From: WLNJ01 sp037131165 | GTDB lineage: Bacteria > Actinomycetota > Thermoleophilia > Solirubrobacterales > Solirubrobacteraceae | Assembly (NCBI GenBank): GCA_037131165.1 | Contig: JBAXRO010000036.1 | Location: 1-18,328, forward strand | Direction of reading: 5' to 3' | Length of the DNA stretch: 18,328 nt | Shown: positions 12,409 through 18,328 of the stretch, piece by piece | Position numbering within the stretch: position 1 is the stretch's first letter | Layout: the number at the start of each line of letters is the position of its first letter | Translations under genes and position numbers: made by a program | Notes under the pieces: model-generated | What the model was told of the DNA's origin: nothing | Seen by the model: only the letters and a program-made list of their open reading frames with translations | The model's database searches: none

Positions 12409-14105
12409 GCCGACTCGCTCCGGTCCTGGCCGCCGCTTCGCTGGCAGCGGTTTGGATTCCGTCCACGGCCGCGGCCCATGCGGTCCTCGAGGGGTCCGCG
12501 CCGCGCGCCGGCGAGGTGCTAAGGGCTGCCCCGTCGAGCCTGGTGCTTCGATTCAGCGAGCCGGTGGAAGGCAACTTCGGGGCCATTCGCGTCTACGACG
12601 CCAACGGCAAGCGGATTGACCAGGGGGGTGCGTACCACCCGGGGGGCAAGGGCTCCGAACTTGCGGTCAACGTCCGTCGTGACGCCCCGGACGGGTCGGC
12701 GACGGCGGTTTGGAGGGTGGTCTCGGCCGACAGCCACGTAGTCAGCGGCGGCCTCGTCTTTGCGATCGGACGGACGACGGTGCCCAACCGATCGGTCAGT
12801 GATCTGGCGGCAGAGGGCGAGCCGAGCGTCGCCGTGGATGCGGCGATCGGGATCGCGCGGGGACTCCAGTTCCTCGCGATCGGAGTCGGCCTCGGTGTCG
12901 TCCTGTTCCTGCTGCTGACGTGGGTGCCGACCCTCAGCCGCGGCCCGGCCGGGGGAGCAGAGGCGGACCGCCAGCTGAGGAGACGCGCGGTGATCGTTCT
13001 CCGGGCCGCCGGGCTCGTCGGACTCATCGCATCGGCATCGGGGATCGTCGCCCAAGGGGCGCTGGCCGCGGGCGTCGGGTTGTTCGGCGGCGGACGCCCG
13101 GACGTCGTCATGGACACGCTCGGGACCAGGTTCGGTGCCGTCTGGGCGGGCGCGCTGATCGCATGGGGCTTCGTCGTCGCATTGGCCGGCGTGCTCAGGA
13201 GCAGCGGTCGGAGGTCGGCGTGGGTTGCGCCGCCGCTCGCGTTCCTCGCAGCCGTGCCCGCACTGAGCGGCCATGCGACAACCCACTCGCCCACGGGTGT
13301 TCTTGCAGCGGCGAACATCGTCCACGTCGTCGCCGTGTCGGCCTGGACCGGTGGGGTCGTCGCCATGCTCGTCTGCGCCCTCCCGGCCTCCCGCGCAGTC
13401 GGTCGGAGTGGGGGACGGCTGGCCCTGTCCTCCCTCGAGCGCTTCTCCTCCGTCGCGCTCGGGGCCGTTGCCGTGGTCGTCCTGACCGGGATCCTGCAGT
13501 CCCTGCTCGTCCTCGACTCGGTCTCGATGCTCGTCGACAGCGCCTACGGGCGTGCCCTGCTGGCCAAGATCGCCCTGTTGGCAGGCCTGCTGGTCCTGGG
13601 CGCCGTCCACCGGCTCGTGGTGCTGCCAAGGATGCGTCTCTCGGACGGAGCACGAGGAGAACGCGGGATCGGGCTCGCGACACGGCTGCTCGCGGCGGAG
13701 ACGGCCGTCTTCGTAGCGGTGTTCGCCGCCACGGCAGCGCTCGCTTCTTACCCGCCGGTTGCGCCCGATTCGCAGGGGCCGGTCTCGAGGACGATCCAGA
13801 GCGGTCCGGTCGAGGTCCAGATGTCCGTCGACCCTGCGCGCGTTGGGGTCAACGTCATACACCTGTACATCGCCGACACGCGCACCGGGGCGTTGGACTC
13901 GTCTGCCCGGGAAGTCACCGTGACCGAGGTTTCGTCGGCTGACCCTGAGGGCAAGATCTCCCAGACGGCCCGTCGGGCCGGACCCGGTCACTGGATCGCC
14001 GGTCAGGTGCCATTGACCAGCCGGGGAGACTGGAAGGTCTCGGTCGCGATCAGGGTCTCCGAGTTCGAGCAGTACACGGCCGAGGCGACCGTTCCCGTGC
14101 GTTGA
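12405..14105 (+). CDS. Copper resistance/uptake protein: CopC-CopD fusion with C-terminal YtkA-like domain
   Basis: A 566-aa membrane protein that probably binds Cu(II) outside the membrane and moves it inward, as YcnJ-type fusions are thought to do. Residues 1-24 form a signal peptide; H25 becomes the mature N-terminus (HAVLEGSAPRAGEVL), the first CopC copper ligand. ADSHVVSGG gives D109 and H111, the other two expected ligands. The CopD domain follows with about eight helices from residue 147 to 447, including GHATTH (289-294), H307 and SAWTGGVVAM (312-321). The last ~100 residues (VEVQMSVDPARVGVN to the end) look like an extracellular YtkA/FixH-type beta domain. The start overlaps the preceding gene by ATGA. 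A continuous frame back to 11355 exists, but it crosses two other genes and is not coding. Confidence 0.9.
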   Translation: MSRLAPVLAAASLAAVWIPSTAAAHAVLEGSAPRAGEVLRAAPSSLVLRFSEPVEGNFGAIRVYDANGKRIDQGGAYHPGGKGSELAVNVRRDAPDGSATAVWRVVSADSHVVSGGLVFAIGRTTVPNRSVSDLAAEGEPSVAVDAAIGIARGLQFLAIGVGLGVVLFLLLTWVPTLSRGPAGGAEADRQLRRRAVIVLRAAGLVGLIASASGIVAQGALAAGVGLFGGGRPDVVMDTLGTRFGAVWAGALIAWGFVVALAGVLRSSGRRSAWVAPPLAFLAAVPALSGHATTHSPTGVLAAANIVHVVAVSAWTGGVVAMLVCALPASRAVGRSGGRLALSSLERFSSVALGAVAVVVLTGILQSLLVLDSVSMLVDSAYGRALLAKIALLAGLLVLGAVHRLVVLPRMRLSDGARGERGIGLATRLLAAETAVFVAVFAATAALASYPPVAPDSQGPVSRTIQSGPVEVQMSVDPARVGVNVIHLYIADTRTGALDSSAREVTVTEVSSADPEGKISQTARRAGPGHWIAGQVPLTSRGDWKVSVAIRVSEFEQYTAEATVPVR

Positions 14106-14115
14106 TCGCCTGCGG

Positions 14116-14247
14116 TCAGCCGAGCCTGCGACGGGCCTCGGTCACGGCGAGTGAGCCGAGGTCCACGACCAGCGCGACGGCTCGCCCGGGCGGCCCCGTG
14201 ACCGCCCAGGCGGCGAGTCGTCGGTGGGGCGGCATCGTGCGAGGCAC
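14116..14247 (-). CDS. Possible small protein, 43 aa (39 aa from an inner ATG)
   Basis: A short minus-strand frame filling the gap between the copper locus and tig. From GTG 14247 it reads 43 codons, or 39 from ATG 14235 (MPPHRRLAAWAVTGPPGRAV opens the shorter form), with a hydrophobic ALVVDLGSLAV stretch and an arginine-rich end. Third positions are almost all G or C, as in real genes here. A TAGCGT hexamer (14254-14259, minus strand) lies 6 nt before the GTG, matching the leaderless pattern of its neighbours. I have the impression of similar short AW-x-x-TGP-x-G proteins in related actinomycetes but cannot name a family or function. Confidence 0.45.
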   Translation of the reverse strand: MPRTMPPHRRLAAWAVTGPPGRAVALVVDLGSLAVTEARRRLG

Positions 14248-14257
14248 GCCTTGACGC

Positions 14258-14263
14258 TATCGT
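14258..14263 (+). promoter_or_regulatory. Probable -10 element for tig, leaderless start
   Basis: TATCGT ends 9 nt before GTG 14273. It overlaps by two bases the minus-strand TAGCGT that would serve the 43-aa gene, so the two promoters would exclude each other. TTGACG at 14251-14256 is adjacent and cannot be the -35. Confidence 0.45.
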
Positions 14264-14272
14264 GCCGCAGCC

Positions 14273-15589
14273 GTGCGCCCCTACGTAACGACAACCGTCA
14301 GTGAGCTCCCCGAAAGCCGGGTCTCGATCGCCTGCGAGGTCTCGCCTGCCGTGCTCCGCAAGGCGATCGACAAGTCAGCCACGAAGATCGGCAAGAACCT
14401 CAAGATCCCAGGCTTCCGCAAGGGCCATGTTCCGACCAAGGTGATCATCTCCCGCTTCGGGCGCGAGGCCGTGATCGACGATGCGATCCGGGAGGAGCTT
14501 GGCTTCTGGTACGCGGAGGCGTTGGCCGAGTCCGACATCGAACCGGTCGGCGATCCGAAGATCGAGATCGGGGAGATGCCGACAGAGGACGGGTTCCCGC
14601 TGCCGTTCACGGTCGAGGTCGGCGTCATACCGACTGCGCAGCTCGGCGACTACCTCGGCATCGAGGTCGAGCGCGAGGAGCTCGACATTTCCGACGAGAA
14701 GGTCGACGAGGAGGTCGAGCGTCTCCGCGAGCAGGTCGGCCGGCTCGAGCCGACCGATGAGCCCGCGGCCGACGGCGACACCCTGATGATCAACTACTCG
14801 GGCTCGATCGACGGCGAGAAGTTCGAGGGCGGCACCGCGGGCGACCAGACGATCGAACTCGGGACCGGGCGGTTCATCCCCGGCTTCGAGGAGGGCCTTA
14901 TCGGAGCCAAGAAGGGCGAGACCCGCAACGTCGACGTCACCTTCCCCGAGGACTACCAAGCCGAGCACCTCGCAGGCAAGGAGGCCGTCTTCGAGATGGA
15001 GGTCACCGAGGTGCGGCGCAAGCGCCTCCCCGAGGTCGACGACAACTTCGCCACCGAGGTCGGCTACGACTCCGTTCAGGAACTCCGCGACGACATCGTC
15101 GCCCGCATGACCGAGGCCGAGGAACGCAGGATCAAGTCCGAGTTCCGCGAGGCCTGCATCGACGCCGTCGCCGAGAAGGCCAAGGTCGAGGTTCCGGACG
15201 AGCTGGCGACCGGAAGGGCATCGGAGATGTGGGAGCGGACCGTCAGGGCGCTCGCAGGTCAGGGGATCAGCCGCGAGGCCTACCTCCAGATCGCCGACAA
15301 GAGCGAGGAAGAAATGCTCGAGGAGGCGAAGCCCGACGCCGAGCAGAGCCTCCGGCGTGAGGCCGTGATCGCGGCGCTCGTCGCGAAGGAGGGCATCAAT
15401 CCCGGCGACGACGAGCTCGAGCAGGCGCTCGAGCACTCAGCCGAGCACGAGGGCATCACGCCCGCCGAGCTGCTCGAGAAGCTTCGCGAGGACCTGCGTG
15501 ACCGCAGGCTGATCCGCGAACTGAGCGCCCGCAAGGCCGTCGACCTCGTCGAGGAGCGGGCCAAGCCCGTTCCCGCCAAGGCGTCCTGA
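14273..15589 (+). CDS. tig: Trigger factor, ribosome-associated chaperone/peptidyl-prolyl isomerase
   Basis: Trigger factor binds beside the ribosomal exit tunnel and shields nascent chains. The 438-aa product has all three domains: the N-terminal ribosome-binding domain (1-~115) with the signature GFRKGHVP at 47-54, the FKBP-type isomerase domain (about 166-246: DGDTLMINYSGSIDG, then LGTGRFIPGFEEGLIG), and the alpha-helical substrate-binding C-terminal domain (about 250-430). Length is normal. The start is GTG 14273; similarity begins at once (VTTTVSELPESRV), there is no Shine-Dalgarno, and a -10 box sits 9 nt upstream, so the message is probably leaderless. It heads the usual tig-clpP-clpX arrangement. 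The C-terminal region is rich in Glu, Lys and Arg. Confidence 0.96.
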   Translation: MRPYVTTTVSELPESRVSIACEVSPAVLRKAIDKSATKIGKNLKIPGFRKGHVPTKVIISRFGREAVIDDAIREELGFWYAEALAESDIEPVGDPKIEIGEMPTEDGFPLPFTVEVGVIPTAQLGDYLGIEVEREELDISDEKVDEEVERLREQVGRLEPTDEPAADGDTLMINYSGSIDGEKFEGGTAGDQTIELGTGRFIPGFEEGLIGAKKGETRNVDVTFPEDYQAEHLAGKEAVFEMEVTEVRRKRLPEVDDNFATEVGYDSVQELRDDIVARMTEAEERRIKSEFREACIDAVAEKAKVEVPDELATGRASEMWERTVRALAGQGISREAYLQIADKSEEEMLEEAKPDAEQSLRREAVIAALVAKEGINPGDDELEQALEHSAEHEGITPAELLEKLREDLRDRRLIRELSARKAVDLVEERAKPVPAKAS

Positions 15590-15628
15590 ACCGGCGCTGA
15601 ACCGCTCCGGCGCCCTCGAGGCCGCTGT

Positions 15629-15634
15629 TAGAGT
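15629..15634 (+). promoter_or_regulatory. Possible -10 element for clpP
   Basis: TAGAGT lies 79 nt before ATG 15714, after the end of tig. A start near 15641 would give a leader of about 73 nt containing a hairpin, so clpP may be expressed both from tig and from its own promoter. Confidence 0.35.
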
Positions 15635-15651
15635 CGCATCAATCCGCGGGA

Positions 15652-15676
15652 CCGGCCGGGCAATCCCGCCCGCCGG
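15652..15676 (+). promoter_or_regulatory. Hairpin in the clpP leader
   Basis: CCGGC (15652-15656) pairs with GCCGG (15672-15676), and inside it CGGG (15657-15660) with CCCG (15665-15668) around the loop CAAT, leaving a 3-nt bulge. It is followed by a GGGAGG with no start codon at a usable distance. No T-tract follows, so it is not a standard terminator. Confidence 0.4.
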
Positions 15677-15713
15677 GAGGAATCCGGCCCGCGACGGGAA
15701 AGAGATCCGAGCC

Positions 15714-16298
15714 ATGAGTCCACTTGTCCCGATGGTCGTCGAGCAAACTTCACGCGGTGAGCGTGCATTCGACATCTACTCTCGCCTGCTGAGCGAGCGC
15801 ATCATCTTCCTCGGGACCCCGGTGGATGACCAGATCGCGAACCTGATCGTCGCGCAGCTGCTCCACCTCGAAAGCGAGGATCCCGACAAGGACATCTCGA
15901 TCTACATCAACTCGCCCGGTGGCTCGGTCTACGCCGGTCTTGCGATCTACGACACGATGCAGTTCATCAAGCCCGACGTCCAGACGATCTGCGTCGGCAT
16001 CGCGATGTCGATGGGGGCGCTGCTGCTCTCCGGTGGAGCGAAGGGCAAGCGGATGGCGCTGCCCAACGCCAAGATCCTGATCCATCAGGTCTCCTCCAGC
16101 TTCCAGGGCCAGGCGACGGACATCGAGATCCACGCCAAGGAGATCATCGACATCAGGCGCAGGCTCGACGAGATCATCGCCCACCACACGGGCAAGCCCG
16201 TCGACGAAGTCAAGAACGACACGGAGCGCGACTACTTCATGAGCTCCGAAGAGGCAAGGGATTACGGAATCATCGATCGGGTGATCGAGCACCACTAG
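15714..16298 (+). CDS. clpP: ATP-dependent Clp protease proteolytic subunit
   Basis: ClpP forms the tetradecameric serine-protease chamber fed by ClpX or ClpC. The 194-aa product keeps the full catalytic triad: S99 in GIAMSMGALLL, H124 in ILIHQVSS and D173 in ERDYFMSSEEA. The oligomer and handle helix regions INSPGGSVYAGLAIYDTM and IEIHAKEIIDIRRRLDEI are intact, and the short N-terminus (MSPLVPMVVEQTSRGERAFD) is typical of a ClpP with a brief propeptide. The start ATG 15714 has an AAAGAG ribosome binding site about 9 nt upstream. clpX follows after 34 nt. Only one clpP lies here, whereas many actinomycetes have adjacent clpP1 and clpP2, so a second copy may be elsewhere. Confidence 0.97.
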   Translation: MSPLVPMVVEQTSRGERAFDIYSRLLSERIIFLGTPVDDQIANLIVAQLLHLESEDPDKDISIYINSPGGSVYAGLAIYDTMQFIKPDVQTICVGIAMSMGALLLSGGAKGKRMALPNAKILIHQVSSSFQGQATDIEIHAKEIIDIRRRLDEIIAHHTGKPVDEVKNDTERDYFMSSEEARDYGIIDRVIEHH

Positions 16299-16332
16299 GT
16301 GCCCGGCGCCCGCCGATGGCCGTCGAACGGTC

Positions 16333-17613
16333 ATGGCAAAGCCAACTGAGACAAACGAACAGCTCCTCTGCTCATTCTGCGGCAAGTCGCAGCGGCAGGT
16401 CAAGAAGCTGATCGCCGGCCCGGGCGTCTACATCTGCGACGAGTGCATCGAGCTCTGCAACGAGATCATCGATGAGGAACTCACCCCGGTAACGAACTTC
16501 GACCTCGACCACCTGCCCAAGCCGCAGGAGATCCGCTCGATCCTCGACGAGTACGTGATCGGTCAGGACCAGGCGAAGCGGACGCTCTCCGTCGCCGTCT
16601 ACAACCACTACAAGCGCGTCCGAATGATGCAGTCGGGCGACGAGGAGATCGAACTCCAGAAGTCCAACATCCTGATGCTCGGGCCGACCGGCTGCGGCAA
16701 GACGCTGCTGGCCCAGACGCTCGCCCGGATCCTCGACGTTCCCTTTGCGATCGCCGACGCCACTGCCTTGACCGAGGCCGGCTACGTCGGCGAAGACGTG
16801 GAGAACATCCTGCTGAAGCTGATCCAGGCCGCCGACTTCGACGTCAAGAAGGCCGAGACGGGGATCATCTACATCGACGAGGTCGACAAGATCGGCAGGC
16901 GGGCCGACAACCCCTCGATCACGCGCGACGTGTCGGGCGAAGGCGTCCAGCAGGCACTGCTGAAGATCCTCGAGGGAACTCAGGCCTCAGTCCCGCCGCA
17001 GGGTGGCCGCAAGCACCCCCACCAGGAGTTCCTGACGATCGACACGACCAACATCCTGTTCATCTGCGGTGGTGCCTTCGCTCACCTCGAGGACGTGATC
17101 AACCGCCGTCTCGGAAGCCAAGGAATGGGATTCGGGCGCGAAGTCGTCTCGAAGGCCGACCACGATCCAGGCGAGGCGTTCGAGCGGTGTCTGCCCGAAG
17201 ACCTGATCCAGTTCGGCCTGATCCCCGAGTTCGTCGGCCGACTCCCGGTCGTGAGCGCCGTCCACCAGCTCGGTCGCGAGGACCTGATCACGATCCTCAC
17301 CGAGCCCAAGAACTCGCTCGTCAAGCAGTTCACCCGGTTCATGGAGTTCGACGGGATCGAACTCGTCTTCGCCGACGACGCGCTCGACGCGATCGCCGAC
17401 AAGGCGCTCGAGCGCGAGACCGGAGCCCGCGGCCTGCGGTCGATCATCGAGGAGACGCTGCTCGACTCCCAGTTCGAGCTGCCGTCGCGCGAGGACGTCA
17501 GGAAGTGCGTCGTGACCCGCGAGGCAGTCGAGCGCGGTATCGCGCCGACCCTCGTGACGGAGGCGGTCCAGGGTCCGATCGACGCCGACGACGCAATCGA
17601 CGCGACCGGCTGA
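16333..17613 (+). CDS. clpX: ATP-dependent Clp protease ATP-binding subunit ClpX
   Basis: ClpX is the AAA+ unfoldase that delivers tagged proteins to ClpP. In the 426-aa product the N-terminal zinc domain has its four cysteines (C13, C16, C35, C38). The AAA+ core has Walker A GPTGCGKT (117-124), pore-1 loop GYVGED (150-155), Walker B IIYIDEVDKI (178-187), the RKH loop GGRKHPHQEF (224-233), and sensor 2 GARGLRS near the C-terminus. The ClpP-docking loop reads MGF (265-267) where E. coli has IGF. Length is normal. ATG 16333 begins the zinc domain; no Shine-Dalgarno is visible in the 34-nt gap after clpP, so expression probably relies on read-through from clpP. Confidence 0.97.
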   Translation: MAKPTETNEQLLCSFCGKSQRQVKKLIAGPGVYICDECIELCNEIIDEELTPVTNFDLDHLPKPQEIRSILDEYVIGQDQAKRTLSVAVYNHYKRVRMMQSGDEEIELQKSNILMLGPTGCGKTLLAQTLARILDVPFAIADATALTEAGYVGEDVENILLKLIQAADFDVKKAETGIIYIDEVDKIGRRADNPSITRDVSGEGVQQALLKILEGTQASVPPQGGRKHPHQEFLTIDTTNILFICGGAFAHLEDVINRRLGSQGMGFGREVVSKADHDPGEAFERCLPEDLIQFGLIPEFVGRLPVVSAVHQLGREDLITILTEPKNSLVKQFTRFMEFDGIELVFADDALDAIADKALERETGARGLRSIIEETLLDSQFELPSREDVRKCVVTREAVERGIAPTLVTEAVQGPIDADDAIDATG

Positions 17614-17636
17614 CGTCCGCCCGGCGCGGTCGCTCG

Positions 17637-17642
17637 TAGACT
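17637..17642 (+). promoter_or_regulatory. Probable -10 element for valS, leaderless start
   Basis: TAGACT ends 9 nt before ATG 17652 and lies within the 38-nt gap after clpX. The gap contains no Shine-Dalgarno at a proper distance. Confidence 0.45.
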
Positions 17643-17651
17643 GCGCCGTCG

Positions 17652-18328
17652 ATGACGGAGTCCTCTCTCCCAACGCGCTACGACCCGGGTGACCACGAAC
17701 CCGGCGTGCTCGCCTCATGGCTGGAGTCCGGCCTCTTCCATCCGGACCCGGAGGGCACGCCAGAGGAGAACTACTCGAGCGCGATCCCGCCCCCGAACGT
17801 CACCGGCTCGCTGCACATGGGCCACGCGCTCAACGGGACGATCCAGGACGTCCTGATCCGCCATCACCGGATGCTCGGCCGCAGGGCCAAGTGGATCCTC
17901 GGCACCGACCACGCCGGCATCGCGACCCAGAAGCAGGTCGAGAAGGCCGTGCTCGAGGAGGGTACGAGCCGCCAGGAGATGGGCCGCGAGGCCTTCACCG
18001 AGAGGGTCTGGGAGTGGCGCGAGCAATACGGCTCGACGATCGTCGACCAGTTCAAGCGAATCGGCGCATCGTGCGACTACTCGCAGGAGCGCTTCACCCT
18101 CGACGAGGGGTACGAGCGCGCGGTCCTCGAGGTCTTCGTGCGGCTGTTCGAGAAGGGCCTGATCTATCGCGACAACTACATGGTCAACTGGGATCCGGGG
18201 TCTCGTTCGGCGATCAGCGACCTCGAAGTCGAGGAGCGCGAGGTCGTCGACAGGATGGTCGAGATCGCCTACCCGCTCGCCGACGGCTCCGGTGAGCTCG
18301 TCGTCGCCCCGGTGCGGCCGGAGCCGAT
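17652..18328 (+). CDS. valS: Valyl-tRNA synthetase, N-terminal part (runs off the window)
   Basis: ValRS charges tRNA-Val and edits mis-activated threonine. The frame is open from ATG 17652 to the right edge, giving the first 225 residues. Visible are the class I signature IPPPNVTGSLHMGHAL with HMGH as the HIGH motif, WILGTDHAGIATQ, the RIGASCDYSQERFTLD segment, and NWDPGSRSAISDLEVEERE, which leads into the editing (CP1) domain. At the very edge the sequence reads VVAPVRPEP where ValRS proteins usually have a TTRPET-like editing motif. The start is supported by the -10 box 9 nt upstream and by N-terminal alignment to the family. The KMSKS motif, rest of the editing domain and anticodon-binding domain are outside the window. 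Confidence 0.95.
   Translation, partial: MTESSLPTRYDPGDHEPGVLASWLESGLFHPDPEGTPEENYSSAIPPPNVTGSLHMGHALNGTIQDVLIRHHRMLGRRAKWILGTDHAGIATQKQVEKAVLEEGTSRQEMGREAFTERVWEWREQYGSTIVDQFKRIGASCDYSQERFTLDEGYERAVLEVFVRLFEKGLIYRDNYMVNWDPGSRSAISDLEVEEREVVDRMVEIAYPLADGSGELVVAPVRPEP

Noticed and set aside
14251..14256. TTGACG before tig and TTGACC (8629-8634) before the exporter as -35 boxes
   Set aside because: Spacing to the -10 boxes is 1 and 11 nt, far from the usual 16-19, and using TTGACG with another -10 would start inside tig.
1..18328. CRISPR array, insertion sequence, prophage or defence system
   Set aside because: No regularly spaced repeats, transposase, integrase, phage structural genes or known defence domains were seen anywhere in the window.

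Overview
The window is an 18.3 kb piece of a high-GC bacterial chromosome. Coding density is high, codon third positions are almost all G or C, the tRNA genes do not encode CCA, and many genes have a TANNNT -10 hexamer 6-10 nt in front of an ATG/GTG start with no Shine-Dalgarno, as in leaderless messages. Together with the gene content this suggests an actinomycete, perhaps of the Thermoleophilia/Solirubrobacterales type. The phylum is a fair inference; the order is an impression. No phage genes, transposase or CRISPR array was seen.

Region 1 (1-2563): pxpB-pxpC, the last two subunits of 5-oxoprolinase, probably with pxpA just off the left edge. They converge with a minus-strand pair made of an OsmC-family protein and a CoA-type Nudix hydrolase. 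Region 2 (2591-4898): a DUF1015 protein and an EamA/DMT transporter, both on the minus strand, with the DUF1015 promoter inside the end of the transporter gene. Region 3 (4987-7302): tRNA-Pro(UGG), facing a minus-strand pair formed by an SRPBCC protein and a GT39-like membrane glycosyltransferase. Region 4 (7297-10410): a small nucleosidase and a TRIC/UPF0126 channel whose stop codons share CTAG, then a DHA2-type 14-TM exporter followed by a 62-residue membrane protein.

Region 5 (10443-11208): tRNA-Arg(UCU) and tRNA-His(GUG) with about 620 bp of non-coding, palindrome-rich DNA between them. It holds an inverted and a direct copy of the tRNA-Arg 3' end, a ~63 bp tandem repeat with a degenerate inverted copy, and several long hairpins. 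This is the least explained part of the window.

Region 6 (11262-14105): a probable copper-handling operon. It encodes a small membrane protein, a secreted and membrane-anchored protein of unknown family with a WHDHRVHW motif, and a large CopC-CopD fusion with a C-terminal YtkA-like domain. Region 7 (14116-18328): a possible 43-aa minus-strand gene, then tig-clpP-clpX (nascent-chain folding and ATP-dependent proteolysis) and the 5' part of valS.

Most genes are ordinary housekeeping or transport functions. The best candidates for something new are the tRNA-flanking repeat region, the unknown partner of the CopC-CopD protein, the 43-aa gene, and a diverged editing motif in ValRS at the right edge.
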